A stretch of 64,000 nt of DNA from Caecitellus pseudoparvulus (taxonomy: Eukaryota > Bigyra: Bicosoecida): NCBI GenBank assembly GCA_965644315.1, contig CBFFRQ010000068.1, positions 930,001 through 994,000 on the forward strand, given 5' to 3'. The position numbers were made by a program, and so were the translations under genes. Below, in pieces: positions 18,901 to 30,169 of this stretch (positions are counted from its first letter, which is position 1; each line of letters begins with the position of its first letter). The notes beneath the pieces are model-generated. The model saw only the letters and a program-made list of their open reading frames with translations, was not told the DNA's origin and did no database searches.

Positions 18901-21592
18901 CCAGGGGCTGCTTGCTTCGTGTGGCAGACGCCCAAGAAGCGCCTTCCAGGGAGCGCTGCAGCGCAGCGGACAGGGCAGCGATGTGCTCCCCAGACACCTG
19001 TAGGGGCGTCAAGACATGGCCGATGCTGTGCTGGAAAGCGGCACCTGAGACACCACGTGGTACGCTCAGCGTGCGCACTGATGCGACCTCCTCCACTAGC
19101 ACTGGCAGGAGGAACACCATGAGCATGGGGCGTAGGGGGTTCGAGCCCCGCCCCAAGTTCGCGGGATCAACAAATGGCGGCGCCTCGGTGAAGGAAGCAT
19201 ACACCAGCTGAGTGGAGCCAGAAGCGCCCACAATGGGCAGCAGAAGTGGCTTGTTCATGTGCTCCGAGAGCGCTCCTCGCTCGGCAGCTGCCAGCAAGGC
19301 GCGGGGCGAGGCCAGTTTGCCCACTGCAGGCTGCAGGAAGCGGGAGATGTGCCACCCCTCCACTTCCACCGCCTGCTCCCCTGCGGCCAAGATGTGCAAG
19401 GCGTACTCATTCGCCTGTTCAATCATGCCGAAGGCGTCCTGCCCACCGTCCACCAGCAGCATGCCGTAGTCGAATACGCTGGCGCCGTCAGCCCCACCCT
19501 CTGCGCTCTGGCCTCGGATGCTGTGCCCTCTGTACATGCCTCGCAGCAAGGTTCCGCTCCGGAAGCTGCTGTGCAGGTACCGCGGGGGGGGCTCTTCGTA
19601 CAGCCGCACGTCCTCCCTTGACAGGCTCACCCCCACAAAGCCCTCCCCGCCGTCGGCTGCGGCAGTCAAAGACTGGAAAGCAGCGCGTCGGCCCATGGCC
19701 TCCGCGCGGGCCTGAGACCGCTCTGCCGCGAAGGGAACCTGCAGAATGTGCCTGTAGTAGAACGCCTGCACATACAAGAGGTCCTCAGACAGCAGCGTCT
19801 TGCGCTCTTCTGCAAAGGCCATGATGCCTTCCGCTTCCTTTCGAGACTGGTACAGGCGGTATGCCGCTTCGTGCACGGCGTCTACATCCAGCTCCCCCGG
19901 TCGCTCCGCCAGGGCCTGCCACACCAGGGACAGGGACCCGAGACATGCCGCAACAGCGCGCATGAGGGCAGACAGCAGCTCAGCCTTGGCCAGCTCATTA
20001 CCACCTGCCTGCTGCACAGTCAGCTTGCCGTGGATGGCAGCTGCACGCCTGAGGACGAAGGAGGACACATCCCACCCTGCTTCATTGGACAGCGCCAGCT
20101 CCAGACCGTGCAGCTCAGGCCAGTACGCCCCCCCTTGCTTGCGCTGACTGCGCCGAAGGATGCTGGCGTACAGTCCCGCCAGGGCTTTGCCTCGGTGACG
20201 GCGCAGCATGAGATGAATGCCCGTGTTGATGTCTGCTTCAAGGTGGCGTGATACGCGTTTGGCGTACTCGGACAGTTCCAGAACACCTGAGCCGCTGGAG
20301 GCGCTCAACTCCATTTCCCGCAGCGTCACGACGCGCAGAGCCAGCCACCAGAACTGATCTTGCAACTCCTGCACGTCCACAAGCGTCGCAGCACGCAGGC
20401 GCCACTCGAAGCCAGCACTGGTGAAGCCGGCTGCCAGGCCCGCTGCTAGCGCAAGCAGGAGGGATGTGCCAACTGCCTCGCCCGCCGATACGTCTGCAAC
20501 GGGCTGCACTGTCAGCCACAGGGCCGCTGCGCTAAGGACGGTGTGGGCAGCTGACCACATGGCACCCACATGTCGCTCCCATGGCACCAAGGTCACTGCG
20601 CTGCGCAGGTTGTAAGCCGTAAGCGCCACCTGCACCACGGTCACTGCCAAGCTGAGCACTGCCAAAGGCAGCAGGAACATGACCAGACTGCCGATGGTAG
20701 CCATGGTTGCCTGCCACGCCAGCAACCATACCGCGATGAGGGGTCTGGGCGTGCTGCCGGGCAAGACCCTGGCACTTGAGAAGTCGTACGTGGCCATCAG
20801 CCGCATGCGAACTGCTGCTGTGACGCCCACCACTGCTGAGAAGACAGCCACGGACGTGGTGGTCCAGTGCCCCGTGGAAACGTAGCAAGCGTCATTGCCT
20901 CCGAAGAACACTTCTGCCGCACGGTTTCCGTAGGCGGTGCGCCACAGGCTGGTGTCACCCTTGGTGCCTGACTCCACGCCACACGCCAAGGAGCTGAGTG
21001 CCACGAGAACACCCGGCAACCACAAGCCCAGCGCCATGCCTGTGAGCAGGGTGGCGTGGATGCGCCGGCGCCAGCGCTCGACAACACCCAGCGCCTCCGC
21101 CGACGCGGATCTCGTCTGCCCATCCTCCGCTTCCAGCCCCTGCATGGAATCTTTGTACCTCGCAACGGCGACGCTGCTGTGCTCATCACGCCCACGTGCG
21201 AGGGCTGATCTGTGAATCATGGAATGGAGAGAGGGGTGAGCACCGCGCATTCCGGGACAGCAGGGAGGATGCAGTGGGCAGCGGCGGCGACGCGAAACGT
21301 ACTCTAGCGTGCGAGCCAGCACCTGCACCAAGCTGCCTGGAGCCGTCAAGACGATGAGGGCTGCGAGGACGAAGCCCACCATGAGCAGCACCCAGCCGTA
21401 CGCCAAAGATGCCTTCCGGCCTGTGTCGAATGTTAAATTACCGTACGCGAGCACCTGGCGCCAATCATGCAGCACACTCCCTTCCCGGTGCGCTGTCGCA
21501 GCGACGAGCAGCACCAGAAACTGCGCAGTGACGAACGCCGGCAGCAGCGCATGGTACACCAGTGGCCGAAGCACACGACTAGCAGCATCCAT
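15953..21592 (-). CDS. TmcB-like giant multi-pass membrane protein with PAS-like domain
   Basis: A single-exon protein of 1,879 residues. The N-terminal part has about eight hydrophobic helices (for example residues 12-33, 64-84 and several between 180 and 420). A cytosolic helical region near 430-680 contains TPR-like pairs such as HRGKALAGLYASILRRS. A PAS-like stretch at about 715-830 starts DAFGMIEQANEYALHILAAG. A Ser/Asp-rich linker follows. Further membrane helices lie near 1054-1074, 1252-1281, 1525-1552 and 1802-1840, with large, probably extracytosolic loops between them that carry N-glycosylation sequons (NVSS, NLSR, NDT). This order (N-terminal membrane bundle, TPR-like region, PAS, C-terminal helices) is that of the TmcB/TmcC 'tiny macrocysts' family, widespread in protists and poorly understood. 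The family call is by architecture more than motif, so moderately sure. A sensory role is inference from the PAS domain. Confidence 0.68.
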   Translation of the reverse strand: MDAASRVLRPLVYHALLPAFVTAQFLVLLVAATAHREGSVLHDWRQVLAYGNLTFDTGRKASLAYGWVLLMVGFVLAALIVLTAPGSLVQVLARTLEYVSRRRRCPLHPPCCPGMRGAHPSLHSMIHRSALARGRDEHSSVAVARYKDSMQGLEAEDGQTRSASAEALGVVERWRRRIHATLLTGMALGLWLPGVLVALSSLACGVESGTKGDTSLWRTAYGNRAAEVFFGGNDACYVSTGHWTTTSVAVFSAVVGVTAAVRMRLMATYDFSSARVLPGSTPRPLIAVWLLAWQATMATIGSLVMFLLPLAVLSLAVTVVQVALTAYNLRSAVTLVPWERHVGAMWSAAHTVLSAAALWLTVQPVADVSAGEAVGTSLLLALAAGLAAGFTSAGFEWRLRAATLVDVQELQDQFWWLALRVVTLREMELSASSGSGVLELSEYAKRVSRHLEADINTGIHLMLRRHRGKALAGLYASILRRSQRKQGGAYWPELHGLELALSNEAGWDVSSFVLRRAAAIHGKLTVQQAGGNELAKAELLSALMRAVAACLGSLSLVWQALAERPGELDVDAVHEAAYRLYQSRKEAEGIMAFAEERKTLLSEDLLYVQAFYYRHILQVPFAAERSQARAEAMGRRAAFQSLTAAADGGEGFVGVSLSREDVRLYEEPPPRYLHSSFRSGTLLRGMYRGHSIRGQSAEGGADGASVFDYGMLLVDGGQDAFGMIEQANEYALHILAAGEQAVEVEGWHISRFLQPAVGKLASPRALLAAAERGALSEHMNKPLLLPIVGASGSTQLVYASFTEAPPFVDPANLGRGSNPLRPMLMVFLLPVLVEEVASVRTLSVPRGVSGAAFQHSIGHVLTPLQVSGEHIAALSAALQRSLEGASWASATRSKQPLARSAWHRCPLRFSTGLIAVREVQMSLVCAKRENACATDVMLLLLSDVERAVAEARERLQASSMADVGEAVSPSPGASDSDGVDSAGAASGGRSDSDERGALAGLAGAASTRRRRGSMTTHGTKTSAGTSIVSANDAVYLRALQDYTAGVFTEGRLVRRFQYFLLFGLVALYVTNLLTVPADPKSVSEELYYYNGLLSLSLSIPPSMLSTTASAEMWGVAPHASIDSVCVRNVSSPQQAFTVDTVAAWRESMAQLLTQLRVEDERLLASIGPNDSPRLTRADFAAAPLETGRNVSLSALGMLGFVVDALQRREAPTSTLLDSECAAWLPGSQLVLALQDAFARSRSDYVRYAQSNLSRFVLNTVVIMSVAALFSMVVVVFLLYVGCGIRRNRRWILGALKQVSGDAAVAEQTELTRLYDSIVYHQQGSVEEDEEGLESSQPVVRGPGSATSGHLPGQAGSGSGPTGSAGTGSPPLRGVHGSPPMRGMAGSGVMGRLQSVGESRRLSSGIGGASPKRGLRTSSSVLFARSVVGKSPAGGQSVVVRTPTAGKGPAGGRGSVLSASVVGRRSVTTMTSATGARTRLSHEGEVFTLNMGAFRAGLEGAGGERAPPRKHAQAKTKRVTREGWRFPCCILALMMWGLTLIVINMGTVVGYSAWNYANVQSGPSRLFLAHRILGDTAGISRVASYATINATRPGEAATAVTRAVATLREDVRLLVDGGRVAHRAVSTWSGNSNDTLPLESTTLSGSLMLEDACTASVLDADVQHMLQSSALVIPFFAPEIATVRGQRLSPAHREHEATCGSVRRGIFRSGLRSVLMLYAAEALHVAGGLLGQSGCPPNLLPSANNATAVAAAGASPVQVAACQALRNDVENLVHLQQVHILASVERFIVLEAMDSLQLRTRWSAGVMAYSMTYMVLDVLFVVGTVTPIVWWLLSGLVASQLMLTNLSVSVRRTKRVQRRLDQMVQRVIRKEKSTVRLGIT

Positions 21593-21992
21593 GCCAAAAT
21601 TCGCGCGCGGGAAGACCCGTGCGCGCCGGCACGGAGCTGTGAGGCCTGGTCAGCTGATGCGGGGTGTCGGTGGCCTCACTCCCTGGCAAAGTGCGCTGTT
21701 TGCAGCGTAGGTGCCCCACGCGGAGAGAAGGTGGGCCCAAGTGCCCATACAAGTGGCATAACCTCATGTTCTGGGCGTTCATCGCCCACTTTGTCTTTTT
21801 TGTGGCAGGGCGGCCATTGTGTGCCAGGTGCAGTGCATTCAGCATGCACCCGCGTTGGGAGTTTCCTCGCCCACACATGTCGGCAGGCAGATGCCGCCTG
21901 CAGTCACATCCCATGCACTGCCATGCAGCACGGTGAATTGCCGTGCATTGTTGGCATGACTGGACCCCGTGCGAAGGCTGCCTCCCTGCACA
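21593..21992. promoter_or_regulatory. Shared divergent upstream region
   Basis: These 400 bases separate the divergent TmcB-like and MON2 genes. Open frames exist on both strands but none shows family similarity or usable splice sites. Promoters for two very large genes must sit here; no specific motif is recognised. Confidence 0.4.
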
Positions 21993-24900
21993 ATGGCGTC
22001 AGGCGGCGCGGGGGCGTCCTCGGGCGCTGCCCGGCAGGTGTCGGCTGACTTGGTGTCCCTGTCCCAAGCCGCGAAGCACCGCTTGCCGCCAGTGACACAG
22101 GCTGCTGAGCGAGCCCTGCTGACCCTTCGGTCATTGCAGCGTAGTGGCGAGCCCCTGCGCTCAAAGGACTTCCTCACCCCCTTCCTGCTCGCCATGCGGG
22201 AGCCCGCAGCAGACACGTCCATCTTGCTGCACGCCATGGGAGCGGTGCACCGCCAAGTGACGCTGGACACTGTGCAGGCGAAGAGCGTCCCGGAACTCCT
22301 GCAGGCCACCAGGGAGCAGGTGAGTGTGCCCTCTGCGTACAGTTCGTAGCAAGGGTCCCAGGGCTCACTCACTTCCCGCGACTGCGCAGGCGAACCACGC
22401 AGACCAGTCCATCCAGCTGAAAGTGCTGCAGGTGCTGCCCCTTCTTTTAGGACGCTTAGAGTACCCTGTGGACGCCAAGTTTATCCACGACTCTGTTGAC
22501 ACCCTGCTGCTCATGAGGCGCTCTCACAGCGGCCCTGTCATGCAGCAGACTGCCTCAGCCACCCTGCACCAGGTGAGGACGGAAACGTCGCTGAAACGCC
22601 GGGCAAGCCCCTGTCACGGTCCGGGCCAGCTTCACCTCGGGCGCGGCGTCGCCAGCACGTCGAACGTTTTGCCCTTCGCTACATGCAGGTCGTGGGGTTG
22701 ATCTTTGAGCGGGTGTGCAGCATTGAGGTGGGTCACGCTGCGCGAAGTGCGCCGGGCATTGAGCGGCGCCTCAATCCACCAACTTCCGGCGTTCACAGAG
22801 TCGTCGCCAAGGCTCTGATGAAGCCCGACAGGCAGGCAGCTCTTCCGAAGGGGCATTGCTCCTGCTCCAAGACCTTTGTCGGGTTGTGCGTGGCCAGCCG
22901 TGCAAGTGGCTCGGCGAAGTTGTGCAGCCAGTGCTGGCGCTGCAACTCCTGCACACCATTGTCCAGGGACAGCCCCGGCTGTTCTGCTCGTCCCCGGAGT
23001 TCAAACTGGCCCTGGAGGCCCGCGTGCTACCTGGTTTGGCCGCTCTCCTCACCACCTCCACCAACTATCCCCTCCTCGTCCACACGCTGCGCCTGCTGAC
23101 CGCCCTTCTCGTGGGTGTGGCACCAGCCTCTCCTGCCGTGGCCAGCACCCTGCTGCCAGTGCTCACCCAGTTGCTAGAGGAGGGAGCTCAGGCCCTCGTT
23201 GCATCGCCACCCTCCGGGAGCCCACTGGGCCGCAAACCGTCACACGGCTCTGCCAGTTGGCCTGCGACAAAGAGTATGCAGCATGGCACAAGGCAAGCGG
23301 CCGCCAGTGGCGAGGCAGGCCCTGGAAGCAAGAGTGCTGCCGTCGCTTCGCCTGCTTCATCTGTGGGTGCAGTCCGGCATCGCTTTGGAGCCGCAGGCGC
23401 ACGTATCCTGCGTGGCGCGCACAAAGCCCTTGCCGAGGCCGAGGGGGGACGTGGGCGGGGAGAGGGCACGGGGACACCAGGCGGGGGAGAGTCGCCAGAA
23501 ACCGAAGGAACGAGTGCTCCGCCGCTGTTCAAGCTGTGCCTGGTCATGGAGGCGCTGCAGGCCCTGTCCCGCCATCTGGACGTCCTGGCTGCCGTGTTCG
23601 CTCAAGCGGACGCAGTGGCAGCGACGTCCGCCGGCGCAGTCGTGCCAGTCTTCGGCCCACTTGTCGCTGCCTTAGGCGAGCTGGTGCACCGAGCGTTCAT
23701 CACCATGCCCATTGCAGCTGTGGTGGCAGCTGCGGCAAGCATGCCGAGTGCTGATGGAGCGGCGGGGCCAGGGGCTGCACTTGCCGAGCAAGTGCTGGAG
23801 TCCCTCCCCCAGGAGGTCCTCCTCAGGGACAGCCGCCATGCAGAAGAGTGTGAGCGGTGGGGTTACAGCCACGGGCGCCTGACGCCCCAGGGCTTGGCTA
23901 AGGCCTGGCACGCGTTCCTTGCCTTCCGTCTGCTGGACGTGCCTGACGTGCAGCCGCCGACACTGGCGGTGGCTAACAGCCTGCCAGGCCGCAGGGGGGC
24001 GGATAAGGCTGCTCTGGCGCGAGCCCAAGGCCTGTTGGCACTGCCAGCGGCCCCCAAAGAAGAAGCTGGTGAACCTGACACAAGAGCTGGCTTTGGGGGA
24101 CGGACGCGGTCTGTGAGCTCGGAGGCGCCTGTCAGGGGTGTGGGAGGGGGGAGTGTCCTAGGGGCGGCTGCTGGGAATGTAGGCAGCATGCTGTCTGCCG
24201 TTGCGGGGGGTTCTGGGACAGGCACTTTCACCCAGCGCGTGCGCAGCATGGTGGGTGTGGGGTCCTCCTCCCCAGCCTCACCAAGGGAGGTTGCGACCGC
24301 GACGGCGGGCCCCTGTCCGCCGGCCATTCGTGGGCTGGACACCAACGCTCTGTCTGGGGCACCAGGGCTCTTTTCGATTGCACACCTGACTGCCCTGGCG
24401 CTGAGCACCATCACTGGCATTATGTATGTGTGTGACGCGCAGGTGTCCAAGTCAGCTGCACAGGCGGGTGGCAAGGCCCGCGCCGCCGCAGACCAAGCCA
24501 GCACTGCCTTGACAGACCAGCTGTCAGCTCAGCCTGACTCCAACGCAGAGGTTGCTGCTGCCGAGGCGGCTGGGCGGGCGCGCGCCAGCTCGCGGGCAAG
24601 CTTGCCCACGGAGACGCCTGCATCCTCCAGCGAGCTCCTCAGCCACGCGGAGGGGCTGGCTATGGCGGTGTGGCGGCCAGCTTTGCTCAGCCTGGCTGCT
24701 CCCCTGGCCACCTGTGCTGACGCGGAGATGCTGCAGACCATTCTGCGAGCTTATCAGAGCTTCGCTGCTGCTTGCGGTGGGCTCTCACTCGTCTCTGCCC
24801 GGGATGCCTTCCTTGTGTCTCTGTGCCACCATGCTCTGCCTGACTGGCGCCCTACTGCCGGGTTTGGGCGCACCCTGGCGTTGGGAGGGGGTGCTTGGGG

Positions 24901-27900
24901 GCGGCACCCGCCCTCGCGCAGCTTGCGCACGGCAGTGCACGGTGCCTTGTCAGGTTTGTTCCGCTCCCGAGCACATCTCACTGAGCGTCATACCATGGTC
25001 TTCAAGACGCTGTTCAACATGACGCATTGCCTGGGCAACATTCTTGGGCGCTCCTGGCTCGTCGTGTTGGATACAGTGGCCCAGTTCAGCGCCAACCTGC
25101 CCCGACAGGCCAGCCAAAACCCAGGCCTCGCGGAGCGCATTTCCGCTGCTGCCGCCAGCACGCCTCTGCAGGACCTAGTGCACCCCTTTCCCTTGTCAGA
25201 GGCGCCCCCACCCTCCCCAGCTCTGACGTATGCCACGGCGCCCACCCTTCCTCGCGGAGGCGGACACATGGGGATGGACGGTGGTCATTTCATGCTGGGC
25301 CCTGCTCCTGGTGGAGCCCGCCCTCTGTCCCATGCTGCAGAGCCACAGCAACCAGCTGGGGATGTCACCATCCTCCACTCTGCCCTCTGCAGCTTGTTTG
25401 CGGCGACATCGGCGCTGTCAGCAGATGCGTTTGAGCATGTAGTCCGCGCGCTGACTGACCTGACCCTGTCTAGCCTTGCAGAGAGTGCCATGTCTAGTTC
25501 GAGGCCGGGCGGGCCAGGTTCCGCTCAGGGACATGGAGTGTCCAGACCTGCACCCCTGCTCCCTCCCAAGGGCGGCGGTGTGGAGTCTGCATCCAAGACT
25601 CCTGGTGCTGCCGATGTCGTTTCCCCCGCCCAACCCGCCTCCACGCCAAGTGCAACTGCAGCTGACGCAGGCAAGTCCAAAGGATCCATGGCTGCTTCTG
25701 CCCAAGCCCATTCCCGGCTGCCGGCCGCTCCACCTGCTGCCAGTGGCAGTGGGCTGAAACCTCAAGTTGGTACCACGGCCCCCCCCAGTCCTTCGCCCAG
25801 CTCAGGAGGCCGTGCGCTGAACGCTAAGCGTGTTGCAGAAGGGCGTGCAGTGCAGGCCCCCTTTGCCCTCGTGCGGCTGGTGGAGACACTGGGCCACAAT
25901 TTGCACCGCGAGGGCAGCTGGTGGGGCACCGTCGCACCCCTCTTTGCTTCCTTGGCGCAGAACCTGTCTCCTCACGTGCGCCAGTTCGTCGTGTCTGCAC
26001 ACTGTGCCCTCGCCACGCACCTGCTACATGCTGGGGCTCACCTGGGTCAAAGCGACCTGCTGCAGCCCATTGGCCTGTTCCTGACATGCCCCTTTCCAGA
26101 CACCCGCTGCATGGCAGTGCAGAGCATGCAGGTGATCCTGGAGGGTGCTGGGGAGCGCCTGTCCCTCCCGACGGAGGCGTTGGACAGCCCCAGCACCGCC
26201 TCAGGTTGGATGGCCTTGCTGGGCCTGCTCGTGCGTGCGTGTGATTCAGCAGTGGGCGTGGTGGAGGGCGTGTCTTCGACATCGCTCGGCCGTGCGACTA
26301 AAGACTACGCACAAGACTGTGGGGTCCCTTCTTACACCTTCCCTGGCACTTCCAGACTCCCTTGCCGGCCACCCGAGGTGCTGCTGGGTCTGCGTGACCC
26401 CCACGCGGCATCGGCCGGCGCCGCCGCCGCCGACACTGTCTTGGCTGCAGCAGGCCGCGTGATGCAGGTGGTCACGGATGAATTCCTGTCCAGCCTACCT
26501 GCCGAGTGCGTGCTGGCATTGACCATGGGCCTGACCCTCATGGCGCGGCAGGGGCAGCATGTGAACGCTGCGCTAACTGCCACAGCCACGCTGTGGACGG
26601 TGGCAGACACCCTGGGCCGGGTCCTGTCCACCCTGCCTGGTGACGATGAGGATGCGTGCGTGCCGGATGCGGCACCCGCCCTGGCCGGCACGGCGGCCCC
26701 TGCTGTGTGGGACTTGTGGCGTGCCATCGTGCCCCTCTTGCGCAGCGTCGTGTGTGCTGACCAGCGCAGTGACCCAGCTTGTGCCCCGACGCCGCTACCC
26801 GGCCTAGGAGCCCTGTCCGCCGACCCACTCGCGGGCGCCAAGCAAGGCGTGCGCTTTGACGTCCGAAACGCTGCAGTACAGACGCTGTTCTCCAGCCTCT
26901 CATCGCACGGCAGCAACATGCCTGGTGCTCTGCTCCATGACTTGCTTTCAGGCGTGTGCTTGCCCCTCGTCTACGACGTGACGCTGCGAGCCCACTTTTA
27001 CGCGGCGTTGGAGAGCGAAGCAAGCACGTCGACTCAGGACCTTGCCTCACCGGGCCTCAGCGTGCGCGGGGAAGTGCTGGGGCGCAGGGGTGGGCAAGAA
27101 GTGCGTGCGCGTGTGCACCACTCAGGCGACACCCTCATCAAGCAGTGGCACGGCAGCAGGATGCAGGCTGTGGCTGGTCTGACCAAGGTCATTGCAGCTT
27201 GTTTCGATCACACGCTGTCTCTCCCCTGGTTCCACGATGTGTTCTCCTTCGTCCTGGCCCTGCTGGAGCGCGCTGTGATCGGGCGCAAGGCGGGACCAGG
27301 TGGGGGCACTTCCAGTGCTGGGGAGGGCGGGGCTTCCACCCACGGCACTGGCTCGTGTGAAGGCCCTGCAGACGCCCAGGCCACAGAGGGCACGTCGTGG
27401 TGGTCTTTCCTTGTCGGGGACGCCACCACGGCCTCTGCCACGCCCTCCCGAGCAGCCAGCGACGCCAGCTCGTCCACCGCCCCTGCCAGCACCCCACATC
27501 AAGCCTTCATCCTCGAACCCGTGGACGTGTCTGTCGCTGCTGTGGCAGCGTTGCAGGAGCTCAGCCTGCTGGTGTGTGTCCCGGCAGGCGTAGCGCTGCA
27601 GGGTGCAGCAGAGGGCTACAATGTCGGAATGCGAGTTGTCAACGGTGCCTTGGTGCAGCGCAGTGAAGGCGAAGATGCTGCGGCACAAGGGCGCGTGCAG
27701 AGTCCTGCGGTGGTGTCTTCTACACCAAGCAGGCGCCCCAGCCACCAGCGGGATGTCGAGCGTTCCGTGCTGTGGGCAGACGTCTCCTCGGCGCTTGCTG
27801 CAATCTGCGAGAGCGAAGCAGTGGCTGTGGATGAGACTGACTCCCTTGCAGTGGCAGTAGTGGATTGTCTCCAAGCAGTGCTCCTTGCCCGCAGCGCCCC

Positions 27901-29740
27901 GAGCCCCGTCGGCAGCCCAGCTCAACCAAGCTGCTTCCTCTTGTCAGAGCGATGCGGCCCCTGTCTGCACCTCCTGCACTTGGTCGTGGCTCAGCGCATT
28001 CGCCAGCGCTGGCTGGCTGCCAATCCCCGGGAAGCCAGCGACACCCCCCTCATTCCCGAGGAACTGGACGGCCCCCGATTGGATATCGCCACAAACACTG
28101 AGCGGCACACCTTGCGAGCAGTGGAGGAGCTGGCACAAGCACTGCAAGCCTGCAGCCAGGACTGGTCGGCGACAGGCGGAAAGGCACCTGACGATGCCAC
28201 CACTGGCCTTGTCTCTGCATGGGAAGAGCTACTGGGCTTGCTGGGCGCCCTGGCTGCCAGTCGTACTACGTCGCTGCTGCCGAGCATGACGGGAGGTGAC
28301 CCCCACTGCATCGCAGTACCCTTCCCTGCCTTGCAGCTGGGAGCGTGCAAGCAGCTGCAGCAAGTGCAGGCATGGGCATCTGGTGGGCTCCTCCCGCCTC
28401 CTGCGGCTGGCTTGGTGCTGCAGCCTATCCTGCAGCTGTTGTCAGAAGCCAGTGGCTACACGCGGCGAGTGGCCTCAGCTCTGCGCCGCTGTGTGGGGGG
28501 CGAGAGTCGCGAGGTTCAACCCGGGGAGGCTAGTGGCATCGCGACTGTACTGTCCACGCTGCGTGGCCTGGGTGGAGCTCCGGAAAGCGCTGAGCAAGGG
28601 GGTGTCACACTTTCTTCAGCTGCCGGTCTGGTCTTTCCTCTCGCCTTGTGGGGCGTGGGCAGCAGTAGCGCGCTGAGTGTGCAGCGGCCCATCGTCACAG
28701 ACGCTGCCAAAGCCAAGCGCCTTCTGCGCAAAGCGGAGGCAGGGCGGGATGCGCTTGCTGCTGCACTGGTGGCTGTCGCTGGGGCTGCCCAAACGTCCGA
28801 CGCAGCTGCTCACTGGGCGGGCGTGGCACTGCCTCCACCTTCACACTACCCCGCCCTCTTGCACAATCTGGCCGAAGCCTGGTGCGTATCCCTGCCACCC
28901 CTTACTTTGCCTGCAGCGAGTGCAGGTGCTGAGGATGGTGGAAGTGAAGAAGGGGGGGGCACGGACTTCACGGGGGGAATGGACATTCATGTCGGCGCGG
29001 TAGCCTCTGCGGAGGAGCAGAGTGCAGAGCCGCTGGGGACAGGCGAGAGTGCAGCAGCACCACTCCATGCGGCTGTTCTCACGACAGTTGAGAACGCGTT
29101 CAACCTGCCGCACCCCGCGGAAAGCTTGGATCTGCGGATGGCCTCCTTCCTCACAGCTGACACTCCCCCGCGGCCCGCCTCACCGGACGTGGAGGCCTTG
29201 GCAGCTGCACACTGGGATGCCTTTGACTTGGGCCTTGCTTCGTCACCTGCCCAGTCTCAGCCCGCTCTGCCGGAACTCGGCATGCTGAGAGGAGTGGTGT
29301 CGGCGCTGTCTGCTGACCCCGCCCAGGCGACGCCGGCAACGCTGTCGCGAGTATTAGCCCTCACGGCTGCGTTATCTGTGGGCATCGCAGCTGGCGCCTT
29401 GCAGGTGCCATGCTCAGATGCAGATGCGAAGGTTGCACGGCAGGCCTGCTCGCACTTGGGCACCCTTGCAGCGGTCAAGTGGCCCCAGGACGAGGCCGTG
29501 GCCGACCAGGCGTGGGCCGTCCTGCTGGACCGAGCGCACACGCTGTGCCAGCATGCTTCCCCAGAAGATGTTGAGGGGGTGCTTGTGCTCCTTGCGCGGG
29601 TGCTGCAGCGCCGCGGGCGCCGTGGAGCCGCGGCAGACTTGCTGGGCTTGGCAGCAGCAGCCCTCGCGGCCAGCAGCGAGCCTGGTGTTGTGCGAGCTGT
29701 GCAGGCGTTGGCAACGGCAGGCGCACATTCGGGCCAGTAA
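21993..29740 (+). CDS. MON2: MON2 homologue, Golgi/endosome trafficking scaffold
   Basis: Four exons (21993-22319, 22390-22572, 22689-22727, 22799-29740) join in frame to 2,496 residues. The N-terminus matches the DCB region of MON2: ADLVSLSQAAKHRLPPVTQA, then SIQLKVLQVLPLLLGRLEYP, VMQQTASATLHQVVGLIFER across a splice, and LLLLQDLCRVVRGQPCKWLG. Each splice junction restores a conserved MON2 segment. A HUS-like segment follows later (LHREGSWWGTVAPLFASLAQ). The rest is HEAT-like alpha-solenoid broken by low-complexity inserts. MON2 resembles large Sec7 Arf-GEFs without the Sec7 domain and works with DOPEY/NEO1 in endosome-to-Golgi recycling; I see no Sec7 motif here either. The protein is about 800 residues longer than human MON2, mainly from Ala/Ser/Pro-rich insertions, for example around 25500-25850 and 27300-27500. 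Confidence 0.9.
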
Positions 29741-30169
29741 TGCAAAACGATCAAGTCACTGTGGCGTCGCAGGCAAGCCATCTACACGCCCACGTTGTTG
29801 CATGAGCATCCTTCGATAAGCTTGGCTTGTCCTCTGCTGGCAAGACAACAGCAGAAGTGGCCTGGGGACACAGACTATCACTCCGCAGCAACCACGCCAG
29901 CCGCATCACGTGCAAGCTAGAGTAGCTTCGTAACTGTGAAGGCAACCACTGGGTTTCACATTCGTCATGGCCCTTCTTGCTGCTTCGTCGACTCAAGGCG
30001 CGCTCCTCGCGGTGCGTGGGGCGCTCGGCGTGCCTGGCGCGTATTGCTGCTGGCGGTGTGCTGCACCCCCGCCGCCGCGCCGAATGCCACCCCGGCATGG
30101 AGCGCCCAGCACCAAGCCACACGTGCACTCCATGTCGCCCGCCTACAGGAAGCAAGGTGTATTTTACCC
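29741..30169. promoter_or_regulatory. Intergenic region between MON2 and LETM1
   Basis: These 429 bases lie downstream of MON2 and upstream of LETM1, so they hold the MON2 terminator and the LETM1 promoter. An ATG at 29967 opens an Arg/Ala-rich frame that could be an alternative presequence exon, but I could not join it in frame to the LETM1 body with good splice sites. No RNA gene seen. Confidence 0.35.

Noticed and set aside
19130-19160. tRNA-like T-arm (GGTTCGAGCCCC)
   Set aside because: No matching acceptor stem, D-arm or anticodon arm; it lies in coding sequence of the TmcB-like gene.
29967-30011. First LETM1 exon beginning MALLAASSTQ
   Set aside because: Presequence-like, but I could not join it in phase to the LETM1 body. 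The 30170-30257 exon has a perfect donor and correct phase.
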